Positions 34,635 through 42,975 of a stretch of DNA of 43,139 nt are shown piece after piece. The position numbers and the translations under genes are program-made. Source of the stretch: an uncultured Oscillospiraceae bacterium (GTDB lineage: Bacteria; Bacillota; Clostridia; Oscillospirales; Ruminococcaceae); the NCBI GenBank assembly GCA_949299455.1, contig CASGAN010000012.1, positions 1 through 43,139 on the forward strand. Reading direction: 5' to 3'. The notes below the pieces were generated by a model. It saw only the letters and a program-made list of their open reading frames with translations. It was not told the DNA's origin and did not search any database. Numbering within the stretch: position 1 is the first letter of the stretch; every line of letters starts with the position of its first letter.

Positions 34635-35501
34635 ATGCTGAATGTATTTATTGAGCGGTATGACCGGCAGGTGCCGGTGCGCAGGGTGTTTGAAATCAGC
34701 GCGATGGTGACTGCGTTTGAAGTGACGTATGCGGATGATTTTTATTATCCGGGCGAATCGCATCCGTTTTGGGAGCTTGTGTGCGTGCTGGAGGGCGAGG
34801 TGAACGTTACAGCGGATGAACGCGTAATGCAGCTTCATGAAAACCAGATCATTCTTCATAAACCGATGGAGTTTCACCGACTGTGGTCGGCAAACAAAAC
34901 GCGTCCGCATCTGATGATTGTGTCGTTTCAGACAGCGTTTTTGTTTCAGGCAAAGGAACGGATTTTTGACGCGACGCCACAGCAGATTGCGTTGCTCAGG
35001 TCGCTGATTGCACAAAGCCGCGATGTGTTTTGCTTTGAGGACATCTGCACCGTTTCTGTAAAGCCCGGGAAAGCGCTTGCGTTTCAGCTGTTTATAAACC
35101 GGCTCGAACAGCTGCTTTTGATGATCTTTGACGGTACGGCGTCCCTTGCGGTCGAAAACAAATCGCAGTCGGCAAAAAACTATGCGCTCATCATCAATAC
35201 GCTTCACGCGCACATCGGCGAGCAGCTGACGCTTTCGGACATTGCACGGCTTACAAAAATGAGCGAAAGCAACATCAAACGCACGTTTGAACGGTATGCA
35301 AACATCGGTGTGATCAAATATTTTAACCTTTTAAAAATCCGTGCGGCAATTCCGATGCTCGAATCGGGGCTGACTGTTTCGGAAACGGCATTGCGGCTCG
35401 GCTTTGCGGAACCGTGCTATTTCAGTACCGTGTTTAAACGGATGACCGGCGATTCTCCGCGCGCCTATCTGAAAAAACAGCAGTCATACATGATTGAGTG
35501 A
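34635..35501 (+). CDS. AraC family transcription regulator
   Basis: A 288-residue regulator. Residues about 25-110 form a cupin ligand domain (HPFWELVCVLEGEVNV, LHKPMEFHR). Residues about 190-285 hold the two helix-turn-helix motifs (LSDIARLTKMSESNIKRTF; ETALRLGFAEPCYFSTVFKR) and the end SPRAYLKK. GGGAGG lies eight bases before the ATG. It is divergent from the galE operon, whose promoter has a weak -35, so it is probably its activator. A strong terminator follows. Confidence 0.9.
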   Translation: MLNVFIERYDRQVPVRRVFEISAMVTAFEVTYADDFYYPGESHPFWELVCVLEGEVNVTADERVMQLHENQIILHKPMEFHRLWSANKTRPHLMIVSFQTAFLFQAKERIFDATPQQIALLRSLIAQSRDVFCFEDICTVSVKPGKALAFQLFINRLEQLLLMIFDGTASLAVENKSQSAKNYALIINTLHAHIGEQLTLSDIARLTKMSESNIKRTFERYANIGVIKYFNLLKIRAAIPMLESGLTVSETALRLGFAEPCYFSTVFKRMTGDSPRAYLKKQQSYMIE

Positions 35502-35507
35502 AACAAT

Positions 35508-35544
35508 AAACAGGGCGTCTTTTATAAAAAGACGCCCTGTTTTC
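35508..35544. terminator. Bidirectional terminator
   Basis: AACAGGGCGTCTTTT pairs with AAAAGACGCCCTGTT around a TAT loop. It separates the AraC gene from the convergent sialidase-fold gene. Confidence 0.9.
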
Positions 35545-35549
35545 ATGCG

Positions 35550-37388
35550 TCAGGTCATCTGCGGGGGTTCTTCCTTTTCAAAATCGAACCGGTGAATGAG
35601 ATACGACGATTCCAAAGCCGGTTCGTCGATGCCGGGCAGAACCTCTTTCGGGTATGCTTCAGGGTCCATGTCGAGCGTTGGTGTGTGCGGATAGGCGCCG
35701 GTACGCAGCACAAAGCGGGAGATGCTGTTTGCCGCGCGCATGAATCGGAATGTCCGGACGCTGCCGTCCGGTTCGCACAGGGGTACGCTGTTTATTTCGA
35801 GGGTGCAGCAAAACGTGCGGCAGTCGGCATGCACGGTGAGCGACAGTGTTTCGTCTGCGCGGTAGGTACCGACAGGAATCTCGGTCGTTGTGCGCAGATA
35901 AATGGTACCGTCATCGCGCAAAACGATTCGAACCGCGTCAGCGCCTTGTGCCGTGCACAGCGTCAGATACAGACAGCCGTGTGTGTCCTGCTTCGGTGTG
36001 AGTTCGACGGTAATGCTGCACCGCGCCGAAGGAGCAAGCGAACGCTCTGCCCGGCAGTAGTCGGCCGGATCTGCATCGCGCATCAAAAGGCCGTCTGTGT
36101 GCGGCTCTGCACTTGCCCATTTCGGACAGTAAAGATTCCAGTTTGCAAGTGTGTCCGCCTGTGCAAGGCTTTCATGCAGAACGGGCGCTGTTTCTTCGCC
36201 GCAGACCGGTGTCGGAATATGCGCAATCCAGATGTCCTCTTTGTTGACGGAATAGGCGATAAGAAGCCGGTCATCCGGACGGTCCATGCCCTCGCAGATG
36301 CCGCGCATATACTGAAAGCCGAAGTCTTTGAACAGACCGGGATAGCGTTTTTGCGTTAAATCACCGCATACAAGACGCATGTTGTCAAAGGCGAGCCCGT
36401 CTTTTGAGGTGGTAATGCACAGCGGATAGCGGTGCTGTGTTTCAAGGGTCGGGTCATAGACCATTGCATAGGCGCCGTCGGGTGTCTGGCATCCCCACAC
36501 CTTCTGTCCGCTCATCACGAGTGACCACGATTTCTGCACAGGCGACCAGGTGTTTCCGTTGTCGTCACTGCGTGCGCAGAACGAGTGCTTAAACAGGCCG
36601 ATAACCGTTTCGGGCGCAGTGTGATACCAGCAAAACGCCTGGTACGATTGATTTTTTCCGTGTTTTATCGTGATGATATCGTCTTTGTCGCCGTTTTCCT
36701 CTGCCCACTGCTGGGTAGCCAGCCGATCGGAAAGCAGCTCTCTGCAGGCATTTTTGAAGCCTTCATCCGGGCATTCGTCAAACAGCGGATATAAAAGCTG
36801 ATCGCGCGACCAGCCTGCCTGCCAGTTCGGGTAAATAAAATAGATGTCGGAAAGCGTGCCGTCTTCATACAGCTCGCGCACCACCCTGCCGATGCCGCGG
36901 CGGTCCCACGGACAAATCCACGCTTCGGGTGTAAAGCCGTAGAATCCGGACACGAGCATTCTGCCTGTTTTCGTCTGATAAAAACTCATGCGCTGATGCA
37001 TGACGGCAAACGTATCACCGGAAAACTGCGTTTGTGTGCCGTCGCAGTCGGTGATGGTACAGGCGGGAATCCGATACGGCGGAAATGAAACCGTGAAGCG
37101 GTCCCAGTGCACACCGTCTGCCGACGAAGCGAGAATCGATTGTCCGGCGCCTAAGTGCTCGCTTTCGGGATTGCACAGGTACTGAATATAGTATCTGCCG
37201 TGAAATAGGCACAGGTCGGGTGCGTGTTTATAGGTGTATCCAGTGTTGTCGTCCCATTCGGGATGACGGGCGTTTGCACGTGTCACCTGATAGCATTTGA
37301 CACCGCGCGCAGGCGGAATCTGTCCGTGGACTTCGTCACAGTCCGGATGCACCGTTCCGACATAGCGGGGAAGCAGTTTCTCATCCAT
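35550..37388 (-). CDS. Sialidase-superfamily (BNR beta-propeller) protein with C-terminal jelly-roll domain
   Basis: A 612-residue protein. Residues about 50-415 look like a six-bladed sialidase-type propeller: RIP motif at 106-108, a perfect Asp-box S-x-D-x-G-x-T-W at 274-281, and degenerate ones (SSADGVHW about 88-95; TSKDGLAF about 327-334). Residues about 425-590 form a second beta-rich domain, possibly a sugar-binding jelly roll. There is no signal peptide or anchor, so it is cytoplasmic. A catalytic Glu/Tyr pair could not be placed, so it may be a glycosidase of another type. AAAGGAGG is seven bases before ATG 37388. Single gene with a -10 TATAAT at 37438-37433. Confidence 0.6.
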   Translation of the reverse strand: MDEKLLPRYVGTVHPDCDEVHGQIPPARGVKCYQVTRANARHPEWDDNTGYTYKHAPDLCLFHGRYYIQYLCNPESEHLGAGQSILASSADGVHWDRFTVSFPPYRIPACTITDCDGTQTQFSGDTFAVMHQRMSFYQTKTGRMLVSGFYGFTPEAWICPWDRRGIGRVVRELYEDGTLSDIYFIYPNWQAGWSRDQLLYPLFDECPDEGFKNACRELLSDRLATQQWAEENGDKDDIITIKHGKNQSYQAFCWYHTAPETVIGLFKHSFCARSDDNGNTWSPVQKSWSLVMSGQKVWGCQTPDGAYAMVYDPTLETQHRYPLCITTSKDGLAFDNMRLVCGDLTQKRYPGLFKDFGFQYMRGICEGMDRPDDRLLIAYSVNKEDIWIAHIPTPVCGEETAPVLHESLAQADTLANWNLYCPKWASAEPHTDGLLMRDADPADYCRAERSLAPSARCSITVELTPKQDTHGCLYLTLCTAQGADAVRIVLRDDGTIYLRTTTEIPVGTYRADETLSLTVHADCRTFCCTLEINSVPLCEPDGSVRTFRFMRAANSISRFVLRTGAYPHTPTLDMDPEAYPKEVLPGIDEPALESSYLIHRFDFEKEEPPQMT

Positions 37389-37464
37389 GAAAAAACCTCC
37401 TTTTTCGCTTTAAACATTGGTTTGTTGGCTTCATTATAGCGCATTTTTTCAAAAAAGACGATAA

Positions 37465-37492
37465 AAAACAGGTGAAAAGCTTCACCTGTTTT
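37465..37492. terminator. Terminator of the ilv operon
   Basis: Perfect arms AAAACAGGTGAA and TTCACCTGTTTT with an AAGC loop, eight bases after the ilvN stop on the minus strand. Confidence 0.88.
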
Positions 37493-37499
37493 AAAAAAT

Positions 37500-37775
37500 T
37501 CAATCAAACGAAATGACCGGCATCGCGGGCAATTCGCATGCGTCGAGTTCTTTGATGGCACAGACGTCAATGAGCTTGTATAACTGGTTTACAAGCTGTT
37601 CTTTTGCCTGCACATCGCCTTCAAACGTCAAAACAATCTGCGAATATTCGGTGGACGCGGCTTCACTCACAAACAGTGCGCGGATGTTGAAGCGGCGGCG
37701 CCGGAACATACTTGTGACACGGTTGAGCACGCCGAAGCGGTTGTGTACCAAAACGGCAATCGTAAATTTCTCCAT
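37500..37775 (-). CDS. ilvN: Acetolactate synthase small subunit, ACT domain only
   Basis: A 91-residue regulatory subunit that binds valine-type effectors and stabilises the large subunit. The ACT domain is clear (IAVLVHNRFGVLNRVTSMFRRRRFNI). The C-terminal domain that activates catalysis in the 160-residue form is absent. The protein ends soon after the ACT fold (PAMPVISFD), without sign of a frameshift, so this is a short form rather than a broken gene. It starts one base after the ilvB stop. Last gene of the operon. Confidence 0.9.
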   Translation of the reverse strand: MEKFTIAVLVHNRFGVLNRVTSMFRRRRFNIRALFVSEAASTEYSQIVLTFEGDVQAKEQLVNQLYKLIDVCAIKELDACELPAMPVISFD

Positions 37776-37776
37776 C

Positions 37777-39444
37777 TTACACCCCTGCCTTCACAATAAT
37801 ATCGTCCATCGAGCCGCCCGGCGGCAGCATCGGGAGCACAAATTCGTCTTTATCGATCATGCATTCAATCAGATACGGTCCGTCCGCAGAAAATGCCTTT
37901 GTGAGTGCCTCGTCGAGCGCTTCTGGTGTGCAGACGCGCGTACCGTCGCCGCCGAATGCCTGAATGAGTTTTACAAAATCGGTTTTCCGGTCTAACACAG
38001 TGTTTGAATAGTGCCGGTCAAAAAACAGCGTCTGCCACTGACGCACCATGCCGAGCACACCGTTGTTGAGCAGGACAATCACGACCGGCAAACGGTAGGA
38101 CACAGCGGTTGCGAGCTCCTGCAAGCACATGCCGAAGCTTCCGTCACCGGTGACGAGTACCGTGCGCTCCCCTGTTCCGATCTGCGCACCCATCGCCGCG
38201 CCGATGCCGAAGCCCATCGTGCCGAGGCCGCCGCTTGAGATAAACCGGCGCTTATGCTGGAACCGGAGCGACTGTGCCGCCCACATCTGATGCTGGCCGA
38301 CGTCGGTGGCAACCGGCGTATTCGTGCGAAGATGACGGTTTACCGTGAGCATCACATTGCGCGGCGTCATGCCTTCGCGGTGGTCGAGTGTTTCTTCCTC
38401 TGTTTCGCGCAGCGCACGGATTGTCTCCCACCAGTCGGGATGCGTCGTTTTGTCGAGCATCGCGATCATTTTCTGAAGTGTCAGCTTGATATCGCCGCGC
38501 AGTGCGTGTGCAGGCGATACCGTTTTGCAAAGCTCCGAGCCGTCGATGTCGATATGAATAATTTTTGCGCCCGTTGCGAATTTTTCACGGTTACCGGTCA
38601 CACGATCGTTAAAGCGCACACCAAGTGAGAGAATACAGTCGGCATGGTGCATTGCCATTGACGACGCATAGTGACCGTGCATGCCCTGCATTCCGAGGAA
38701 ACGCGAATGATCGGTGCATACGCCGGAAATACCCATGAGCGAACAGCCGATCGGCGCATCCAGCTTTTCTGCCAGTGCAAGCAGTTCCTCTTCGGCATCT
38801 GCGTGGATGAGGCCGCCGCCGAAATACAAAAACGGCCGGCGCGATTCTTTGAGGCATGCGACTGCCTCTTCGATGCGGATGTCTTTTGCAGGCATGCGAG
38901 GCTCAGGCTGTACCGGCGGTTTTGGCTCATATTCGCACGACGCCACCTGAATATCTTTTGGAATATCAATGAGAATCGGTCCCGGCCTGCCGGAAACAGC
39001 GAGCGAGAAGGCCTCGCGGATGGTATCGGCGAGTTCTTCAACACGGCTGACGACGAAGTTGTGCTTTGTGATCGGCAGTGTTACGCCGGTGATGTCGATT
39101 TCCTGGAAACTGTCGGTGCCGGTCTGCGAGGTCATCACGTTTCCGGTGATGGCAACCATCGGAATGGAATCGAGGTATGCCGTCGCAATGCCGGTGACGA
39201 GATTGGTCGCACCCGGGCCGGACGTTGCAATCACAACGCCGACTTTTCCTGTTGCACGGGCATAGCCGTCGGCTGCGTGTGCCGCACCCTGCTCATGCGC
39301 CGTCAAAATGTGTGTGATTTCCGATTGATAGCGGTACAGCGAATCATAGACGTTTAAAATCTGACCGCCGGGATAGCCGAAAACGACGTCGCACCCCTGC
39401 TCGATCAGTGTTTTTACAACAATATCCGCACCGGATAACATCAT
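37777..39444 (-). CDS. ilvB: Acetolactate synthase large subunit
   Basis: A 555-residue ThDP- and FAD-dependent enzyme that condenses pyruvate with pyruvate or 2-oxobutyrate, the first shared step to valine, leucine and isoleucine. It shows VFGYPGGQIL, the catalytic E51 in AHEQGAAHAADGYAR, the central FAD domain, and the ThDP motif TGDGSFGM..LLNNGVLGM. It ends LPPGGSMDDI as in biosynthetic enzymes. The start is ATG 39444 with GGAGGG upstream. It lies between ridA and ilvN. Confidence 0.96.
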   Translation of the reverse strand: MMLSGADIVVKTLIEQGCDVVFGYPGGQILNVYDSLYRYQSEITHILTAHEQGAAHAADGYARATGKVGVVIATSGPGATNLVTGIATAYLDSIPMVAITGNVMTSQTGTDSFQEIDITGVTLPITKHNFVVSRVEELADTIREAFSLAVSGRPGPILIDIPKDIQVASCEYEPKPPVQPEPRMPAKDIRIEEAVACLKESRRPFLYFGGGLIHADAEEELLALAEKLDAPIGCSLMGISGVCTDHSRFLGMQGMHGHYASSMAMHHADCILSLGVRFNDRVTGNREKFATGAKIIHIDIDGSELCKTVSPAHALRGDIKLTLQKMIAMLDKTTHPDWWETIRALRETEEETLDHREGMTPRNVMLTVNRHLRTNTPVATDVGQHQMWAAQSLRFQHKRRFISSGGLGTMGFGIGAAMGAQIGTGERTVLVTGDGSFGMCLQELATAVSYRLPVVIVLLNNGVLGMVRQWQTLFFDRHYSNTVLDRKTDFVKLIQAFGGDGTRVCTPEALDEALTKAFSADGPYLIECMIDKDEFVLPMLPPGGSMDDIIVKAGV

Positions 39445-39493
39445 GGTAAAAATCCCTCCGTTTTAAAAATCAGGCGGCAGGTCTGCCGCAGGC

Positions 39494-39877
39494 TTATGCG
39501 TTTTTGGTGAGTGCAATCACGTCGATTTCGACGAGTACGTCTTTTGGAAGCCGTGCAGCCTGGACGCAGGAGCGCGCCGGTGTGGTCGTGAAATACTGGG
39601 CATAGACTGCGTTGAATGCGGCAAAGTTCTCCATATCGCTTAAATAGCAGACGGTTTTGACCGCGTCGGACAGACTGCTGTTTGCAGCAGCAAGCACTTC
39701 GCGCAGGTTTTGGCAGACACGGTGGGTTTGTTCTTCGATGGTATCACCGCAGATTGCACCTGTCTGCGGGTCGAGTGCGATTTGTCCCGAGGTAAACACG
39801 AGGCTGCCGGCAGTGACTGCCTGTGCATATGGGCCGATGGCTTTTGGTGCATTTTCGGTATTGACGATGGTTCTCAT
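39494..39877 (-). CDS. ridA: RidA family enamine/imine deaminase
   Basis: A 127-residue RidA (YjgF) protein that hydrolyses the reactive enamine intermediates released by threonine dehydratase to 2-oxoacids. The marks are IGPYAQAV, FTSGQIALDP, the substrate-binding Arg in PARSCVQ and the terminal VEIDVIA. It starts 23 bases after ilvA, its natural source of enamine, and precedes ilvB, which uses the 2-oxobutyrate formed. Complete for the family. Confidence 0.93.
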   Translation of the reverse strand: MRTIVNTENAPKAIGPYAQAVTAGSLVFTSGQIALDPQTGAICGDTIEEQTHRVCQNLREVLAAANSSLSDAVKTVCYLSDMENFAAFNAVYAQYFTTTPARSCVQAARLPKDVLVEIDVIALTKNA

Positions 39878-39900
39878 AGTACGGTTCCTTTCTTTCGTTG

Positions 39901-41091
39901 TTATACGATTTTAAAGCCTTCTCTTCGGAGCGACTCCATAATCAGATGGACGTGTGCGTAATCTCTTGTTTCCATTTCGATGCGCAAAAAACAGCCGTTG
40001 ACGCTTTCGGTGTTGCCTTTTTCATAGTGTACGCCGGTGACGTTTGCGCCGCAGTCTGCGATGATGCGCGAGATGTCTTTTAACTGGCCGGGCTTGTCGA
40101 GCAGTTCAATGAGCAGGCTCGAGGAGCGTCCCGACTGGAACAGGCCGCGCTCGATGACGCGGGACAGGCTTGTCACATCGATGTTTCCGCCGGAAACGAT
40201 GCTCACCACACGCTTGCCTTTGAGCGCAAACTTGTCGAACATCACAGCGGCAACAGCAGCAGCGCCTGCGCCTTCTGCGATCATTTTCTGCTTTTCGATC
40301 AGTGCGAGAATTGCGGAGGACACTTCGTCGTCGGTGACGAGTGCGATGTCATCCACATAGTCGTTTACGTACCGGAACGTGTTTTCGCCCGGCTGTTTGA
40401 CAGCAATGCCGTCTGCGATGGTGTGCACGCTGTCGAGGCATTCGATCTGGCTGTTTTTGATCGAATTATACATGCTGGCAGCACCCGCCACCTGTACGCC
40501 GTAGATTTTGACGGACGGCCGAATCTGTTTTGCCGTGTAAGCGATGCCGGAAATGAGTCCGCCGCCGCCCACCGGCACAACGATCGCATCGATGTGGTCA
40601 AGATCGTTTAAAATTTCGAGCGCAATCGTGCCCTGACCGGCGATCACGTTTTCGTCGTCAAACGGATGCACAAATGTGTAGCCCTCCTGTTCTTTGAGCG
40701 AAAGCGCCTTTTCGTATGCGTCGTCGTAGCACCCGGGTACTAAGCAAACCTGTGCGCCGAAGCCTTTGGTGGCTTCCACCTTCGAGATCGGCGCCGTGTC
40801 CGGCAGGCAGATGAGCGAGGAGATGCCGTTTTTTGTAGCGGCAAGTGCAACGCCCTGTGCGTGGTTTCCAGCGGAGCAGGCGATAACACCTTTTTGCTTT
40901 TCCTCGTCGGAGAGCATCGCGATTTTATATGCCGAGCCGCGGACTTTAAACGAGCCGGTGATCTGCAAATTTTCCGGCTTTAAATACAGTTCGCAGTCGG
41001 GCGCGATGCCGTATGCGCGGACAAGCGGCGTTTCACGGATGATTTTTTTGAGTACGGATTGTGCGTTGAACACTTTGTCTAACGTTAACAT
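39901..41091 (-). CDS. ilvA: Threonine ammonia-lyase with one ACT domain
   Basis: A 396-residue PLP enzyme that converts threonine to 2-oxobutyrate, the first committed step of isoleucine synthesis. The PLP lysine is K49 in GSFKVRG; SAGNHAQG and the PLP phosphate loop VPVGGGGLISG follow. Residues about 320-396 form a single ACT domain (LIELLDKPGQLKDISRII), a shorter regulatory tail than the double-ACT E. coli IlvA. Start 41091 agrees with the family N-terminus; the longer frame would cross the T-box. The Ile T-box and operon place it in biosynthesis, not threonine catabolism. Confidence 0.94.
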   Translation of the reverse strand: MLTLDKVFNAQSVLKKIIRETPLVRAYGIAPDCELYLKPENLQITGSFKVRGSAYKIAMLSDEEKQKGVIACSAGNHAQGVALAATKNGISSLICLPDTAPISKVEATKGFGAQVCLVPGCYDDAYEKALSLKEQEGYTFVHPFDDENVIAGQGTIALEILNDLDHIDAIVVPVGGGGLISGIAYTAKQIRPSVKIYGVQVAGAASMYNSIKNSQIECLDSVHTIADGIAVKQPGENTFRYVNDYVDDIALVTDDEVSSAILALIEKQKMIAEGAGAAAVAAVMFDKFALKGKRVVSIVSGGNIDVTSLSRVIERGLFQSGRSSSLLIELLDKPGQLKDISRIIADCGANVTGVHYEKGNTESVNGCFLRIEMETRDYAHVHLIMESLRREGFKIV

Positions 41092-41125
41092 ATGCTTCCA
41101 CCTTTCGCTTTTACGCGGGTGAAAA

Positions 41126-41432
41126 ACAAAAACACCCGCCTCAAAGCAGTTTGTTTGCTTTGAGACGGGTGCAGCTCTCTTGTTGCACTCGCGGTACCAC
41201 TCAAATTGCGGATTCAAACGATCCGCCACCTCTTCGAGGTCAGAAAACCTCTATGCATTGACGCAGCATCCACGGGATTCCCTACTGAATCGTTTTGATT
41301 GTTCAGGTCACCAGCTCAGAAGCGATGGGTCACAAAAGGAAGAACAATACCGGTTTGCACCATCCACCGGCTCTCTGAAAATGTTTCTGCCACGACCGTC
41401 TTCATCACAGCTTTTGTTTTGTATGAAATTGA
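41126..41432 (-). promoter_or_regulatory. T-box leader, isoleucine-specific, upstream of the ilv operon
   Basis: On the minus strand: AGAGA, a distal stem-loop GCCGGTGGATGGTGC, the specifier ATC (Ile) at 41326-41324 with GAG six bases later, and the T-box GAGTGGTACCGCG at 41202-41190. The terminator has arms 41171-41156 and about 41148-41133 with T5. Uncharged tRNA-Ile should turn on ilvA-ridA-ilvB-ilvN. Confidence 0.92.
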
Positions 41433-41437
41433 TGATT

Positions 41438-41466
41438 ATTTTATCACGTTAAAAAATAAAAGTCAA
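41438..41466 (-). promoter_or_regulatory. Promoter of the ilv operon
   Basis: On the minus strand TTGACT (41466-41461), a 17-base AT-rich spacer and TAAAAT (41443-41438), just before the T-box leader. Confidence 0.8.
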
Positions 41467-41483
41467 TTATTTTTTTAAAAATA

Positions 41484-41514
41484 AAAGAATCCTGCGGTTT
41501 TAAACCGTAGGGTT
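41484..41514. repeat. AAAGAATCC-type hairpin resembling an IS200/IS605 right end
   Basis: AAAGAATCC is followed by the stem CCTGCGGTTT / AAACCGTAGG (41491-41500 and 41502-41511). Ends of IS200/IS605 (TnpB) elements in Clostridia have this layout. No transposase or TnpB gene is nearby, so at most it is a scar; a plain terminator for the GNAT remnant is the alternative. Confidence 0.3.
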
Positions 41515-41621
41515 GGCGCGGACAAGAGAAAATAATAGCGAGTATATTGAGTTTTCGTTTGGTATTTTAATTTTCTATCCGTATTAATCAGACGATATGT
41601 ATAAAACAATTAGACCTCATA

Positions 41622-42085
41622 TTACATTAAATAATGTGATATTGTTTTGTCATAAACTGTAAATCCGAATCTTTTATATAAGTTCTGCGCTGGATTTGAC
41701 ATGAATACCTGCAAAAATGCAGGCTTATTCTGATGATTTGCTAAGGAAATGATATGATTCAAAAAAATGAACCGAACTCTTTATTTTGTGCATGTTCCAA
41801 CATTTGAACCATAATGCCATCGATTTTATCGTCTTTCACATCGAATGAACAAAAACCTACAACTTCATTGTTGAACAATATTTTCTGAAAACAGGATTGT
41901 TTCATTTCCTTTTGAAAAGACTCTTGGTTCATTTTTATTTGTATTTCTTCCATCCATGGACCAAAATATTTATTTACATATTTTTCATAGCATTTTTTTG
42001 AAATGTTATAGTACACGGTAAAATCTGAAGAGGTAACATCGCACAGAGAAAACCCTTTATTGATTAGTTTCAATGTTAGTTCCAT
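41622..42085 (-). pseudogene. GNAT acetyltransferase broken by a one-base loss in a T run
   Basis: The first 108 codons (42085-41759) give the N-terminal and central part of a GNAT fold, ending at the acetyl-CoA loop HAQNKEFGSFF and a TGA inside seven T. Adding one T restores the frame, which continues as LNHIISLANHQNKPAFLQVF..NLYKRFGF, a perfect GNAT C-terminus, to TAA at 41622, 154 residues in all. Base composition is much more AT-rich than the neighbours, suggesting acquired DNA. A start at 42085 with AGGAGG upstream is sound. A homopolymer sequencing error would also explain it. Confidence 0.85.
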
Positions 42086-42130
42086 GATGTATGGTCCTCC
42101 TTATTTGTTTAAAAAATTCAATAAAAACAA

Positions 42131-42162
42131 ATAAACCTGTGATGAAATCATCACAGGTTTGT
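42131..42162. terminator. Hairpin upstream of the GNAT remnant
   Basis: Perfect arms AAACCTGTGATGA (42133-42145) and TCATCACAGGTTT (42148-42160) with T-rich flanks. It would stop the minus-strand transcript coming from the gene at 42246-42497. Confidence 0.75.
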
Positions 42163-42245
42163 CTAAAAGTGTTAAACATAATACACGCTCACAAATTCAG
42201 GATTTTCCAAAGAGAGAGATAAGGTGTGCAATAAGTTCCAATAGA

Positions 42246-42497
42246 CTAATCTATTAAATACCGCCGCAAAAAATCTATATTTCCACTATCCCGTAACTGT
42301 TCGACAGCATAGCGCAACCATTCCTCTGGTGTGGGGATTTCCCCAGCGCAGGGTATCCTTTCCCATTGTGCCCGCCGTACCGGGTCTGGATCGCGCAGGC
42401 CCGCTTCAATACGGGCTGTAATTTGCGACCGTATATCCTCGACCGTGGTGTTTCTTTCTTTTGCCAGCCGTTCAAAAAGCGTTTCTTGTCCTGCCAT
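42246..42497 (-). CDS. Small helical protein of mobile elements, unknown function
   Basis: An 83-residue protein starting MAGQETLFERLAKERNTTVEDIRSQ, with the later PTPEEWLRYAVEQL. Similar short proteins in gut Clostridia elements are sometimes labelled Spo0A C-terminal-like; I see helical content but cannot confirm a DNA-binding motif. AGGAGG lies eight bases before ATG 42497. It is divergent from an XRE regulator gene, with a -10 TATACT at 42529-42524. Probably mobile-element cargo. Confidence 0.6.
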   Translation of the reverse strand: MAGQETLFERLAKERNTTVEDIRSQITARIEAGLRDPDPVRRAQWERIPCAGEIPTPEEWLRYAVEQLRDSGNIDFLRRYLID

Positions 42498-42523
42498 GCA
42501 GCTCGCCTCCTAGCACTGTATAT

Positions 42524-42628
42524 AGTATAACCCGTTTATGTCCCAACTATAAAGCACAATATATCCCTTTTGGGTAATGCCCTGTCTACCAATTGCGTCT
42601 ATTATATCACTCTTTTGGGAAATATAAT
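42524..42628. promoter_or_regulatory. Divergent promoter region with CTTTTGGG repeats
   Basis: The minus -10 TATACT is at 42529-42524 and the plus -10 TATAAT at 42623-42628. CTTTTGGG stands at 42567-42574 (within CCCTTTTGGG) and again at 42612-42619, one next to each promoter. Likely binding sites of the XRE regulator that follows. Confidence 0.45.
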
Positions 42629-42652
42629 AGATACAGATAGGTAGGTGGTAAG

Positions 42653-42949
42653 ATGGACGCACAGAAGCGGATCAAACAACTCATGGAGGAACGAGGCTGG
42701 ACAGACTACCGGCTGGCGAAGGAAGCCAACCTTTCGCATTCCACAATAGCTAATCTCTTTAATCGGAATAATGCGCCGACGCTGCCTACCTTGGAAGCAG
42801 TGTGCAAGGCGTTTGGTATAACATTAGCGCAGTTTTTCTCGGAAGGCAGCAGCGCCTTAACGGGGGAATAGCAGGCACTGTTTGCAAAATGGAGCACATT
42901 GACAGACGAGCAGAAGAAAATCCTGCTCGACCTGATGAATACCATGTAA
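42653..42949 (+). pseudogene. XRE regulator interrupted by a TAG near its C-terminus
   Basis: The first 72 codons encode a complete helix-turn-helix domain (KQLMEERGWTDYRLAKEANL, then LEAVCKAFGITLAQFF). TAG at 42869-42871 follows LTGE. Reading on in the same frame gives QALFAKWSTLTDEQKKILLD and LMNTM to TAA at 42947. This is the usual end of this regulator type, so the TAG is probably a C-to-T change of a Gln codon. The DNA-binding part may still function as a 72-residue product. GGTGG precedes the ATG. Confidence 0.75.
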
Positions 42950-42975
42950 ACGACAAAAAGCCCGCAGGCTCTATG

